A DNA stretch of 64,000 nucleotides from Macrotis lagotis (GCF_037893015.1 NC_133663.1:4167378-4231377), one strand, 5' to 3'. Positions 1-10,865 are shown, numbered from the stretch's first letter. Made by a program: numbers and translations. The notes: generated by a model not told the origin, from the sequence alone.

Positions 1-10
1 TAAATGAATT

Positions 11-178
11 GGGGGGGGGCCCTAGGTAATACAGTGGATAGAGCACTGGCCCTGGAGTCAGGAGTACCAGCCTCAGACATTTAAGAATTACCTAGCTGTG
101 TGACCTTGGGCAAGCTGCTTAACCCCATTGCCTTGCAAAAAATAAAAAATTAAAAATTAAATAAATAAATAAATAAAT
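11..178 (+). mobile_element. tRNA-derived marsupial SINE
   Basis: The stretch shows the family order: a tRNA-like head ('taggtaatacagtggatag'), the middle phrase 'ccctggagtcaggag', and the 3' phrase 'ccccattgccttgcaaaa', followed by an A/T-rich tail of AAAT repeats. It is a non-coding retroposon dependent on LINE machinery. The copy is moderately diverged and full length. Confidence 0.85.
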
Positions 179-179
179 T

Positions 180-1256
180 AGGGGAGCATAGACAAATTTA
201 CCTGTCTAGTCCATGGATAAAGGAATAGCTTATGATTATATAAGAGTAAAGAGCATCACAGGAAGGTTAATGATAATTTTAATTATATAATATTAAAAAA
301 TGTTTATACAAACAAAACCAATGAAGCCAAAATTAAAAGGAGAAAAGGAAACTAGGGAAGACTTTTTGCAATAATTTCCCTGATAAAGGCTTCATTTCTC
401 AAATTTATACAGAACTGAATTAAATTTGTAAAAAAATAAGAGCCATTCCCCTGGTAATAAATGGTCAAAGGTAATGAACAGACAGTTTTCAGAATAAGAA
501 ATCAAAATGAATAATAATTATATGAAAAAATGCTCTAAATTCTTATTGATTTAAGAACTACAAAATAAAACAGCTTTGAGGTATCCCCTCAGAGATTGGG
601 GACCTATAAGATTGGTGACATGACAAAAAAAGGGAAATGAAAAATGTTGGAGATGATGTGTAAAAGTAGTCAACTAATGCATTGTTGGTGGCATTGTGAA
701 ATGCTTTAATCATTCTGGAGAACTGTTTGGAACTATGCCCAAAGGGTTATAAAACTATTTGTATATTTTGATCCAGCAATGTCACTATTAGGTTTGTATC
801 CCAAATAGAACAAATAAAAAAAGAAAAGAGCCTATATGTAGAAAAATATTATAGCAACTTTTTCTGTGGTAGCAAAGAATTGGAAATTGAGGGAATGTCT
901 ATCAGTTGTGGAATGACCGAACAATGTTGTGGTATATAAGTGTGATGGAATTCTATTGTGCTATCAGAAATAATGAGCAAGATGGTCTCAGAAAAACCAG
1001 AAAAGATCAATCTGAACTGATGCAGAGTGTAATGAGCAGAACCAGGAGATCACTGTAGACAGTGACAGCAATATTGTAAGAATAATCCACAAGGCAATTT
1101 ATCCAGGATAATTCCAAATGATCCATGATGAAAAAAGCATCTACCTCTAGATCCAAAATTGATAGTACATGGGGGTAAGTCTGTGCAAAGACACAGAATA
1201 TAAGATTAATATTAAGTGTAGGGAAAAGTTGCCAGGCCAGTATGTCTGGAATGCAG
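180..1256 (+). mobile_element. L1 LINE, 3' part (ORF2 end and 3' UTR)
   Basis: Phrases typical of the marsupial L1 3' end occur in order: 'gcattgttggtgg' (about 680), 'ggaactatgcccaaaggg' (about 730), 'gatccagcaatgtcac' (about 771), 'gatggaattctattgtgct' (about 944) and 'aatgagcagaaccagg' (about 1031). The reading frame of the ORF2 C-terminus is broken throughout. The 3' UTR runs directly into a GGAA microsatellite, as does the oppositely oriented L1 end at 4.7-5.0 kb. Confidence 0.75.
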
Positions 1257-1387
1257 GGAAGGAAGGAAGGAAGGAAGGAAGGAAGGAAGGAAGGAAGGAA
1301 GGAAGGAAGGAAGGGAGGAAGGGAGGAAGGAAGGGAGGAAGGAAGGAAGGAAGAGAAGGAAGAGAAGGAAGGAAGGAGTAAGGAAGG
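1257..1387 (+). repeat. (GGAA)n microsatellite, tail of L1
   Basis: About 130 bp of GGAA/GGGA repeat units directly follow the L1 3' UTR phrase 'tatgtctggaatgcaggg'. The same 3' UTR phrase, in reverse, borders the TTCC tract at 4.7-4.9 kb. The repeat therefore probably grew from the 3' tail of this L1 subfamily. Confidence 0.95.
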
Positions 1388-1396
1388 TCCTGTGTT
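1386..1396. repeat. Target-site duplication, left copy, of HAL1
   Basis: The 11-mer 'ggtcctgtgtt' occurs here and again at 4621-4631, bracketing the antisense HAL1. A T-rich run, which would be the poly(A) tail of a minus-strand element, begins directly after this copy. Confidence 0.7.
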
Positions 1397-1592
1397 ATTT
1401 TTTCCTTTAAATTTATTTTTTTATTCTCATTTTTGTACAAAATTTTTTTACATTAATAAAATATTCTTGTTTACAAGTAAACAAAATACCCCTCCTCCCC
1501 CATGAATATAGATAGACTTGTTTGGGCGAAAAAAGTAAAGGGGAGAGAAAAAAATTAAAATAAAAAAATAATAATAGTAATAATTGTAGGTA

Positions 1593-1737
1593 TGGCCAGG
1601 TGGTACAATGGATGAAGCAACAGCCCTGGAGCCATGAGCACCTGAGTCCACATCCAGCCTCGTAAACCCAACAATCACCCAGCCATGTGACATGCAAGCC
1701 ACCCGATCCCCACTGCCCTGCAAAAACCAAAAAAAAA
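1593..1737 (+). mobile_element. Diverged SINE-like unit inside HAL1
   Basis: The unit aligns by eye to the tRNA-derived SINE: 'ccaggtggtacaatgg', 'gccctggagcc', 'ccccactgccctgcaaaaa'. It is followed by an A-rich tail. It is clearly more diverged and C-richer than the copies at 8.3 and 56.1 kb. Confidence 0.65.
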
Positions 1738-1789
1738 AAAAAGAAAGAAAAAAAAGACCCAAAATAAAATAAAATAGTAATAATAGTAG

Positions 1790-1935
1790 GGGTGGCTGGG
1801 TGGCAGACAGAGCATTGGCCCTTGAGCCAGGAGCACCTGGGTCCAAATCCAGCCCCAGACACCCAAAGATCACCCCGCTATGTGGCCCCAGGCAGGCCAT
1901 CCAGCCCTACTTGCCCTGCACCCTCCCCCAAATAA
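1790..1935 (+). mobile_element. Diverged SINE-like unit inside HAL1
   Basis: This second unit ('ggctgggtggcagacagagc', 'gcccttgagccaggagc', 'acttgccctgcacc') begins about 50 bp after the end of the previous one, in the same orientation. It shares the CCC-rich drift of its neighbours. Confidence 0.65.
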
Positions 1936-2137
1936 CCATAACAAAAAATGTGCTTGAGTCTTTGTTCCAACACCAACAACTCTGTCATGGGTGGATCTCA
2001 TTCTTTATGATAAGTCCATCACAAAAGTTATTTCCATATTTTTCCACCGTTGCCATTGCTGATCTCAACTCCCTCCTTTCTTATTTCTCCACTACCATGT
2101 ACTCTATTTTCTCTCTCCTTTCACTCTGACTCTGCTG

Positions 2138-2285
2138 TAGGGTTGCTGAGTGGCACAGCAGACAGATCCCTGGTCCTGGAGCCAAGAAGCCCTGAGCCCC
2201 CATACCACCCCTTAGGCCCAGAATCCACCTGACCCTGTGGTCCTGGGCAGGCCTTCCATTCCCAGCCCCTTGCAAGAAGTAAGAA
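2138..2285 (+). mobile_element. Diverged SINE-like unit inside HAL1
   Basis: This third + strand unit ('gggttgctgagtggcacagc', 'ggtcctggagccaagaag', 'gccccttgcaaga') lies between the ORF1 end and the tail of the antisense HAL1. The tRNA-like head and the final 'ccttgcaa' are recognisable. Confidence 0.6.
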
Positions 2286-2696
2286 GGAAAATGTATTATA
2301 TCTGGCCACTCTCCCCCCATGGTCCATCCTCTCCTCCTTTATTCACATCCCCACCCCTTCCCCCTGCTCCCCCCTCCTTCTTACTCCAGATGTCTATACA
2401 CCATTGAGTATATTTGCTGTTTCCTCTCCTAGCCATCTCTGATGAGAGCAAAGGTTCCCTCATTACCCCTTGCCCTCCCCCCTTCCATGTCATTGCAATA
2501 GCTCATTGTAATAAAAAAAATCTTAGGTGAAATATCTTGGACTACTCCCCCCCCCCCTCCTTTTTCTTTCTCCCATTCCATTTCCCTTTTTTTCTATTGA
2601 CTCCATTTTTACACCATATTTTATCTTCGAATTCAGCTTTCTCCTGTGCTTCAACTATAAAAGCTCTTCTCTACCTGCTCTATTAACTGAGAAGGT

Positions 2697-3985
2697 TCAT
2701 ATGAGTATTATCAGCGTCATTTTTCTATGCAGGAATACATGTAGTTCATCCTCATTAAGTCCCTCATATTTCCCCCTCTCCTCCAATCTCCATGCTTCAC
2801 CTGAGTCCTGTATCTGAAGATCAAACCTTCTGTTCAGCTCTGGCCATTCCAAAAGGAACCTTTGAAATTCCCCTGGTTCATTGAAAATCCATCTTTTTCC
2901 CTGGAAGAGGACATTCAGCCTTGCTGGGTAGTTCATTCTTGGCTGCATTCTAAGCTCTCTTGCCTTCCAGTATATTGTATTCCAAGCCCTACGAGCTTCC
3001 AATGTAGCTGCTGCTAAGTCCTGTGTGATCCTGACTGCAGCTTCACGATATTTGAACTGTGTCCTTCTGGCTGCTTGTAATATTTTCTCTTTGACTTGGG
3101 AGTTCTGGAACTTGGCTATAATATTCCTAGGGGTTGATTTTTTGGGATCTCTTTCTCTGGGGGATCGGTGGATTCTCTCCATTTCTATTTTGCCCTCTGC
3201 TTCTAGAATATCAGGGCAATTTTCCTGTAGTAATTCTTTGAAAATGATGTCAAGGCTCTTTTCCTGATCATGACTTTCAGGTATTCCAATAATTTTTAAA
3301 TTATCTTTCCTAAGTCTGTTTTCCATATCAGTTGTTTTTTTTCAATGAGATATTTCACATTTTCTTCTAATTTTTCATTTTTTTGGTTTTGAAGTATTGA
3401 TTCCTGATTCCTGGTAAATTCATCAATCTCCCTGAATTCTATTCTTTGTCTGAAGGATTTGTTCTCCTCAGAGAGTTTTCTTACCTCTTTTTCCATCTGG
3501 CCAATTTTGCTTTTTAAAGCATTCTTCTCCTCAATAACTTTTTGAACTGTTCTATCCATTTGACCTAAGCTGGTTTTTAGCATGCTATTTTCTTCAGCAT
3601 TTTTTTGGATTTCCTTGACTAAGCTGCTGACTTCATTTTCATGTTTTTCCTGCATCTCTCTCCTTTCTTTTCCCAGTTTTTCTTCCAACTCCCTCATTTG
3701 ATTTTCAAAGTGTTTTTTGAGCTCTATCATAGCCTGAGCCCAATTTCTGTTTTTCTTGGAGTCTTTAGATGCAGTAGCTTGTGCTTCCTCATCTTCAGAC
3801 TGAGTATTTTGGTCCTTCTTGGGCTCATTAGCAAAGTATTTCTCAATAGTCTTCTTTTTGTTTCTCTGCTTGCTCACTTTCCCAGCCCAGGCCTGGTTTG
3901 GGGTGTTTCTTGAGCTTTTGGGACACTCCCACAAGGGTCTCAGTGTGTGCGGCTCTGTCCTCCCTCCTGGTCTGTGAATGACCAT
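2697..3985 (-). pseudogene. HAL1/L1 ORF1 protein remnant
   Basis: Two overlapping minus-strand frames together cover an L1-type ORF1 protein: 3985-3296 (about 229 codons) and 3326-2697 (209 codons). The first carries a long charged coiled coil with heptad-like runs such as 'LKKHFENQMRELEEKLGKE'. The second carries the RNA-binding and C-terminal part, with motifs such as 'LKIIGIPESHD', 'PRNIIAKFQNSQVKEKIL' and 'YPARLNVLFQGKRWIFNEP'. ORF1p of L1 is a trimeric RNA chaperone. The frame changes between the coiled coil and the RNA-binding part, near 3300-3326. Near 3870 the reading 'KVSKQRNKKK' suggests the usual start Met is replaced by Val (inference). No host function is suggested. Confidence 0.8.
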
Positions 3986-4002
3986 AAGCGCCCCCCTCTA
4001 CC

Positions 4003-4620
4003 ATGGGGCTGATGGGGGGGGCTGCTGTTCTATTGGGGGGGCCTAGACTGTGGTCAGGATCTGAATGTGGTCAGAGCCCCAGAGTCCTGTTTCAGGGGCA
4101 GAGGACAGAGCTAGGCAGTCTCTCTTCACTCCCCTCCCTCAGCTCAATGGGCTCATGCCCTGGAGGCTCCTGCTTACTGGCTCTGCCTGCTTCTGTTTCC
4201 TGGATCAGGGCTGGGGAAAGACTATGCTGCTTGCTGTGTGCCCTGAGAGCTGGGCTCCACATGCTCACTCTGGCAGAGGTCCCCCGCTGTTCCCCGACTT
4301 TGTCCTTGGTGCTCCCTGGGGTGCAGCTCAGGAGACTCCCCTGCTGCTGTGAGCTGAGACCCCCAGCGCCCTGGGGCTGCCTCCGGGAGGCTGAGTTTCT
4401 TTGGCTCTGGTGGGCCACCCCTCTGGTGGGCTGCCTCTCCAATCCCGGGGAGCAGAGCCTTTCTGCTCTTTTCCCGGTTACCTTGAGTAGGAGAACTGCC
4501 TCACTGGGTCCCTTTGTGGGTTCTGTCTCTCGAAAGTTTAGTTAGAGTCCTTAGCTGATGAATTTTATCAGAGAGCACCTAAGACTCGATCCCTTCTTGT
4601 CCTCATCTTGGCTCCGCCCC
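4003..4620 (-). other. 5' UTR/promoter region of HAL1
   Basis: This is the GC-richer leader between the 5' end of the minus-strand element and its ORF1. It contains many CAG/CTG and GGAG motifs. Reading frames here on the + strand (for example 4003-4545) are products of base composition. L1-type leaders normally carry an internal Pol II promoter. That is family knowledge and is not demonstrated here. Confidence 0.5.
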
Positions 4621-4631
4621 GGTCCTGTGTT

Positions 4632-5030
4632 TTGCATGACTTCCCATATATGCTTGACTTCCCATATATTCCCATATATGCTTGACTTTGGATTCCCTTC
4701 CTTCCTTCTTCCCTTCCTTCCCTCCTTCCTTCCTTCTATTCCTTCCTTCCTCCTTTCTTTGTTTCCTTCTTCACTCCTTCCCTCCTTCCTCTTTCCTTCC
4801 TCCTTCTCTCCAGCCTCCCTTCTTTTCTCCTTCCTTTCTTTCCTCCTTTCCTTCTTTTCTCCATTCTTTCCTTCCCTTCTTTTCTTCCTCCCTCCTTTCC
4901 TTCCTTTCTTACTTCTCTGCATCCCAGACATGCTGGCCTGACAACTCTTCCTTACCCTTAACATTCAAACTTGAATATATGTGTTATTGCACAGATTTAC
5001 CCCTATGGACTGGAAGTTATAGCTATCTCT
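4632..5030 (-). mobile_element. L1 3' end with (TTCC)n tail, antisense
   Basis: The reverse complement of 4918-5020 matches the 3' UTR of the L1 ending at 1256 ('ccaggccag.atgtctggaatgcagg', and the preceding 'gtaaatctgtgcaa'). Positions 4690-4915 are a degenerate TTCC/TCCC tract, the complement of the GGAA tail. Between 4632 and 4683 a short unit 'cccatatatgcttgactt' is repeated. Together with the L1 ending at 1256 this forms two converging L1 tails with the HAL1 between them. Confidence 0.7.
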
Positions 5031-5300
5031 TAGAATCCTTGGCTTCCCTCCCATCTCAGCCCATGTGCCACCTCCTTTACAAAATCTTTGCTGTCTCTGA
5101 GTGCTTGGCTTCTTCTCCCTCCTTCAATTGTCATAGACTGATTAGGTTACATATATAGCCCCTTCCTCCCCCCCCCAACCCCTCCATAGAATCTTTGATG
5201 TCAGCACTGTTGTTTTTATATTGCCTTGATATTTCCAACACCTAGCACCATGTTTCAGATGTAGCAGGTGCTGAATGAATATTTGCTGGATTTGATTGGA
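5030..5300 (+). mobile_element. L2 LINE 3' fragment
   Basis: Characteristic L2 3'-end phrases are present in diverged form: 'tttacaaaatctttgctg', 'ccaacacctagcaccatg' and 'aggtgctgaatgaatatt'. It is an old insertion without a visible TSD. Confidence 0.65.
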
Positions 5301-7125
5301 TAGGACAGTGAAGTGTATTGATGTTGGAGTTTGCAGCTGGGGAAGTTTACAGCAGTAATGAAACAAAACCATCAAAATGATTGTTAACACCTTGAGGGCA
5401 TAGCTTGTCATACACCTGAATTATGCCTCTGGACTCAGCCATTAGAAGGAGGGCTGCAGAGCTCCAGTGCAGAGATGAATGGCTTAAAAAAAAAAACAGA
5501 AGAAAGAAAGAATCAAGGTTCCCCCTCCATTTCCTGGAGGAAATCTTTTTCATACTTGAAGCTGTTCCAGGGACCCAAGGGAACAAGGGATGGCAGAGGA
5601 TGAAAGCAAAGCCAGGATATTTAGAAGTTCTTAGATGAAGCCAGAAAAGGAAGTCCTAAGTCCTCCAGGATTTTGAGCTTAGGAAAAATAAAGGAGCTAG
5701 TCATGCTATAGAGGAGAGAATGATGACTTTATCCTGACTCTGCTAGGAATTATGTGGAAATGGAATGAAGGCTTTTTGTTTTTAAACAAATCTGGCTGCT
5801 TTTTCCAAGTGGGGAGGTTTTAACAACAAAGCAGGACCCTAAACTGGGAGGATTGTGCAGGTCGTTATAGGAAGGGGGGGTCAGATAGCTGGGTGTCCAA
5901 GTGCTTTCAGTCTAATTGCCTAGAGGTGCTTGGTGGACTGGCAGCTTCAGCAGAGAAGGGAAGAGACTTCTGTTCATTGTTTGTGGGTTAGGGATTCCTT
6001 TGTTGAGTTGGCAAAAAAAGCTGTTTTTGATTGAATGTCTTACATGTTTTAGTATTTCTCTAAGAACTTGGGGTCTTTTCCCTTGTGATTTGTAGACTTG
6101 GGCTAGGACAGATTCTGGTATTTGTGGGGGAGGTGTCAAGAGAAAGGGATGACAGAGAGTAAACCTGGTCTGTGTCAACCCAGCGTCCCTGGCTCTGGGT
6201 CCCAGTGATATTGGGGAAATGACAACAAAACAGGAATTTAGGGTTAAAAGGATCCTCCAAAGGGAAGTAGTGAGTGCAGGCTGGTGGCCAGAGGAAGAAT
6301 TCTCTAATCCAGGAAGAGTTCAGTTTAAGTTATTTATAGAGGATGAGAGGTCTTGGGAAAGCAATGGAAGATAGTTATTCATGTACCTCTAAGCCCATAA
6401 GCTGAAGATAGAGCGCATCGATAGAGTGAATTGTTCACCAGGAGATCTTTATATTGATGTAATTATACATTCTTTCCAAACACTAGCTGCTACCTGTGGG
6501 AAAAAGAGACTCATTTCAGATTCTTTTAGCTGTTGAGTCTGTTCCAACCAGGGGTGTGCCAGAGCTAACTCAAAGCAGCTCACAGGAGCCCATTGTTAAG
6601 TGTTTCATGTGAGAAGGTACATTTCAGAAACCAAGTCTTTCAAATAAGGTATTGATTTATTGTTTTGTTTTTTGCCTGGACATAGAATGCTAATAATAAA
6701 GTTAGACTTCAAAATATGAACCTCAGAGTTGGTGGTTAAACATTTATTAACACACTCTCCTGCTGAATTCTCCCCTACACCCTCCTGCAACTCACAGAGT
6801 CCAAATATTTCCTGTTGACTCTAGAGTTGACAGATTAAGGACCCTGGACTTTGGGGCAAGGGGACAATTCACGAGAGCCCAAAGCATAGATCCCTGTACT
6901 CAAGACTGAGATGTGGAGCCTTGCCCTGGTAGCATCTCCCAATCTATAGGAAGGACTAGGACTTCTGGGATCATTGGTTTTATTTTTCCTTTAAATTTGA
7001 TCCCCCACAAAATTATTATGTAGTTCAGGGGTTCTTTACCTAGGGCAGATTTCAGGAGATCCATGACCTTGGATGGGGAAAACCCCTCCAACTTTATTTT
7101 TACTACTTATGGCTTCCCTTTTAAG
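5300..7125. other. Gene-free unique sequence
   Basis: I see no supported exon, RNA gene or clear repeat. Open frames here are short, lack family resemblance and lack splice context. A short AAT-rich stretch near 6640-6750 is unremarkable. Confidence 0.6.
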
Positions 7126-7129
7126 TGAG

Positions 7130-7365
7130 GCTCAAAGACACATTGAAATAAGGCTAGACTCAGTATGAGGAAGATTAGAGTTCCAATATGATTTCAGAGA
7201 CAGGCTAGCTATGTGAGCCTGGGCCACTCTGCTATTCTTCATCTCAGTTTTTGTAAAATGGGGATAATAACAGTGCCTACCTTGATGGGTTGTTGTGAAA
7301 ATCAGAAGATATAAAACTAACACACTCGCCATGTTTCTGAGTATATAATGCCCTGTTGTTGTTGT
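7130..7365 (+). mobile_element. MIR SINE
   Basis: Old CORE-SINE phrases occur in order: 'gctagctatgtgagcctggg', 'tctcagtttttgtaaaatg', 'gggataataacagtgcctac' and 'gggttgttgtgaaaatcag'. Confidence 0.75.
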
Positions 7366-7369
7366 TATA

Positions 7370-8320
7370 GAAACCAAAATGATAGAAATACTATCATCTT
7401 CAATAGTTTCAGGTTCCCAGCCCTTTTATGACTAAGGGTCAAGGTTTAAGTGTTGTTCTAGCTAAAAAATGCTTCCCTCTGCAGCCATGCTCTGGACATA
7501 TCAGGGCTGGTCCTCAGGCAATAGATAATTTGTGACTTTTGTTTGACACTATCTCGATGTACTTACGTAGGCATCATTCTCTTCTTGGCCTGTGGTCTCC
7601 ATGAGGACTGGGGTTCTGGCTTATCTACCCTTTATATGTCTCCTCTCTCCTCCTCTCACCCCAATGGCCTCCATAATATTCCAGGTGCAATTTCCTAAAA
7701 GGGTTGGGTTTGGGTGGTTGATGATACCTTAGCTGTAGGGGTGCCTCTGGCAGCCTTTAGACTCCTGCCTCACTAATAGGGATGCAAGGAAATGAAAATG
7801 TAAGTCTGGTCTTCCTATTCGTTTTGTCTCTCTATGTCTCCAAGAGCAATATGAACTAGTTCCAAAATTCTACATGTTATTAAATCTCTACTCTGTACAA
7901 GGAAGGCTCTGTCCAGGGTGTTGAGAGAGACAGTTTCCACACAAGAAGCTAAAATGATTGGTGTCCCTTAGAGCCCAGGGGTCGCTAATCTATGGATTCA
8001 CATCAATTGGTATTTAATATAGGAATATTGGGGGATAAGACTTCCTTTATCTAGTACATTTATTCAAATACTATTTGAAATTAGGAGCCTCTACATTTAC
8101 TCAGGGACTGACATTCAGCTGTTTACCATGCTAACAACCAAATAGTTAAATATTTAATTAGGACTGAAACAAATGACAAAATATAAAAAAAATAGAATAA
8201 GGCTGCAAAATAATATTGTCTATAAATATAACAATAGCTAGCTTATATAGCACTGTACTGAATACTTTATAAATATTTTCTATTATCTGACTTATTATCA
8301 GTAGGTAAGCTCTCTGGTCC
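7370..8320. other. Gene-free sequence, possible old L2 fragment
   Basis: A weak L2-like phrase ('ggtctccatgaggactgggg', about 7596) is the only recognisable item. No coding or RNA signal is seen. Confidence 0.45.
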
Positions 8321-8335
8321 AAAAAGCCAGGCTGA

Positions 8336-8504
8336 GGGGCAGCTAGGTGGTGCAGTGGATAAAGCACCAGCCCTGGAGTCAGGAGGACCTGAGTTCAAAA
8401 GTGACCTCAGACACTTAATAATGACCTAGCTGTGTGGCCTTGGGCAAGCCACTTAACCCCATTTGCTTTGCAAACCTAAAAAACCCCCAAACAAACAAAC
8501 AAAC
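8336..8504 (+). mobile_element. tRNA-derived SINE with exact 15-bp TSD
   Basis: This is a full-length SINE ('gggcagctaggtggtgcagtg' to 'ctttgcaaacctaaaaaac') with a CAAA-repeat tail. The flanking 15-mer 'aaaaagccaggctga' is identical at 8321-8335 and 8505-8519. The intact TSD indicates a comparatively recent L1-type retroposition. Confidence 0.95.
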
Positions 8505-9319
8505 AAAAAGCCAGGCTGACTGACAGCTGTGCTAGAGGTGGCTGTGACTTGGTTGGGACTGGTCCAGTGATAGATTAGGCATTACCAAGAAATATTCCAC
8601 TGATTAGAGCTCAAAAGGATGGAACTTACTTAAGACTGATATTTTATCTCGAATCCTCCATGGCTTTTGGTGGGTATACAATTGAGTTGGCCTTGTGAGA
8701 AACTGATTTATTGCCACATTATCCTCCATAACATTTTGTTGCGGATTCCTGCTTCCTCAATTTATTTCTGAGCTGGGACCTGCCAGAATGGTTTTCTCCT
8801 GCCTGCTCACAGAATGGTTTTGAGGCCTGAGGTGGGAGCTGTCCACAAAGTGGGCCACTATTCAGAGCAGCCTCAAGGAGAGGCCAATGTTCAACCAAAA
8901 CAGGTCCTCTTGTTTTAGTATAAACAAGGTGGCTCCAAAATCTCAGTGTGAATCTCTGCTTACAGGGGTTGGGCTCATTTAGTAAGGGTAGTTGCTCCCA
9001 ATGATTCAACTTTACCTAATAATCAAACTGACAAATTTCAATGTTACCTCCAGAGAGATAAAATAGTATTCAAGGTAGAGAATATAATGCAGAGTCCAAA
9101 TTTGGGGTTCAAATGCTCTCAGTTTCTATTAGTAAATGATCTTTATACATTTGAACAAATCTCTTCTCCTTGATGAGTCCATTTTCTCAAACTTAAAATG
9201 ATGGATCTGGACAAGGAAAGGTGCCCTGCCAGCTCCAAACCCTCATTTCCAGCACTTTGATGTATGAATTCACAGGGTGGAATATCCCTTTACCAATACA
9301 AATTATGGCCCTTTCTATG

Positions 9320-9510
9320 TCATGGTCCAGTTAGCAGAACATTGACTTGAGGATGAGAGATCTTGGGTTCAAATGCCACTTCTAATATTTACTTCTTGGA
9401 ATGTTGCTGAACAAGTCATTTGATATCCTTGGGACTTAGTTCTTCATTTGTCAAATGAGGGGCATGACCCAAATGATACCTTTCAGCTCTGAAGTTATAT
9501 GGTTCCCTAA
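9320..9510 (+). mobile_element. MIR SINE
   Basis: 'cttgggttcaaatgccact', 'gctgaacaagtcatttgata' and 'ttcatttgtcaaatgagggg' match the MIR core order. It is an old copy. Confidence 0.65.
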
Positions 9511-10039
9511 AATCACATGCCCACAACTTACTATCTAAAGCCAGAATGTTCTTGAAGGATCAAGTCATGGTTCTGGCTACACCTGGCAAAAGTAGGGAAA
9601 ACTAACCTGAATGATGAGCCAGATCCTTCTTGGACCAAATGCTCAGAAAGAGAGAAGCCCCAAGCTCTTGGTTAGCTCACATGGGTTACTCCATAGGAAA
9701 GCATCTTAGCTGCTCCTAACTCCCACTGGCTTCAAGCAGCAAACACTGAGTTTCTACTTGGAGGTTCTGAGATGTCCCCTGAATGGTTCCATTCTGGTCA
9801 TTCAAGACCATTGATCACATACACCAAAATATACATGCCATGGACTTAAAAAATGTGGAAATTTCTCAGATCTTAGAGGGGAGAAGCAACTCAAGAGACA
9901 GATAGCAGATGCTGAGGTTTGCTATAGATCCAGCCTTCTGCAGCTTCCTTTAGGGACCAGTGTGAAAATTTCATTCTTCTTTGACATATTCTTGGCTTTT
10001 GAGTGTTTTCCAAACTCACCATCCTTATCTGAGGACAGA

Positions 10040-10150
10040 ATATGACTCTTCCTTTAGACGTTGCTGCCACTGCCAGTGCCACTTCAGAGGGGATTTCATC
10101 TGTATTAACAATAATGAAAAATGGTATTTTAATGAATAATAAGGTCAAGT
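10040..10150 (+). repeat. Copy A of an unnamed inverted pair
   Basis: The block containing 'atttcatctgtattaac' and 'aataatgaaaaatgg' is related to the reverse complement of 10866-10975. Reading copy A forward and copy B in reverse gives similar peptides ('LTIMKNGILMNNK' and 'LMIMKNGTLMGKK'), so both may come from the same coding repeat or old gene fragment. I do not recognise the family. Confidence 0.5.
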
Positions 10151-10324
10151 TTGCATCCAGTCATACAAGAAGATGGCAGAATGAGATACTTTTGCCTAGC
10201 TCTCCTCTTTCCCCCCCTCTAACATAGTCAACAATCTAGAAAATATACCAAACTTAATTCTGATGGAGAAATCCAAGGAAAAGTCCTAGGGCTTCATTTT
10301 TCATGCCCAAGTCAGTTTAAGATG

Positions 10325-10480
10325 GGGGGCCAGCTAGGTGGCTCAGTGGATAGAGCACTGGCCCTGGAGTCAGGAGGACCTGAGTTCAAATCCAGCCTCA
10401 GACACTTAATAATTACCTAGTTGTATGGCCTTGGGCAAGTCACTTAACCCCATTGCCTTGCAAAAACCTAGAAAAAAAAA
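10325..10480 (+). mobile_element. tRNA-derived SINE
   Basis: This is a well-preserved full-length copy ('ccagctaggtggctcagtgg' to 'cattgccttgcaaaaaccta' plus an A-rich tail). A short 'aagatg' flanks both ends (10319-10324 and after the tail), a possible TSD. It sits between the inverted pair copies A and B. Confidence 0.9.
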
Positions 10481-10639
10481 GATGAGAGAGAGAGAGATAT
10501 CTGTGTATCCTGAGCTGGAAGGTGACCAGAAGCACAGTGGCAGCCACAGTAAGTCCCAGAACAGGCAGGATTGGTAGCAGTCACTGTGGCAGTGACTCAT
10601 AATCACATGTCCACAGGGATGGGAAGGCACTGGCCACTA

Positions 10640-10800
10640 GTCAAAAGCCATCCAAGCTCTATTTGACATGATTGTGTAAGTACAATCCATATCAGATTGA
10701 TTGTAGAAGAGGGAAGGAGAAAAATGTGAAACTTAAAATCTTACAAAAACTGAATTTTGAAAACTACATTTACATGTATTTGAAAAAAAATTAAGTACCA
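10640..10800 (+). mobile_element. L1 3' UTR end
   Basis: 'atttgacatgattgtgtaag', 'tccatatcagattgattg', 'aaaatcttacaaaaactga' and 'acatgtatttgaaaaaaaa' are the usual last ~150 bp of marsupial L1 3' UTRs, ending in an A-rich tail. Confidence 0.7.
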
Positions 10801-10865
10801 AAAAAAACTTGCAAAAAGGGACAGAGACAGAGAGATAGAGATCCCAAATTCTTGCAACACTGGGA

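Larger units (their letters stand above)
1397..4620 (-). mobile_element. HAL1-like (half-L1) LINE with ORF1 and no ORF2
   Basis: The element reads on the minus strand. It has a G/C-rich 5' UTR starting near 4620 ('ggggcggagccaagatg'), an L1-type ORF1 (3985-2697), then a 3' region with no endonuclease or reverse transcriptase, and a T-rich run at the left end corresponding to a poly(A) tail. An 11-bp direct repeat flanks it (1386-1396 and 4621-4631). ORF1 without ORF2 is the defining layout of HAL1 elements, which rely on L1 for movement. Three diverged SINE-like units lie in its 3' part. The alternative is an L1 with an internal deletion. The complete ends and TSD favour a unit insertion. Confidence 0.7.

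Noticed and set aside
1169-1440. Frames encoding Lys-Glu-Gly-Arg or Phe-Leu-Pro-Ser repeats
   Set aside because: They are translations of the GGAA microsatellite.
4551-5158. Frames through the TTCC tract
   Set aside because: Microsatellite translations (Phe/Leu/Pro/Ser or Lys/Arg/Glu/Gly) with no protein signal.
8336-8410. tRNA-like heads of the SINEs as true tRNA genes
   Set aside because: They lack a complete cloverleaf and lie at the 5' end of longer SINE copies with tails and TSDs.
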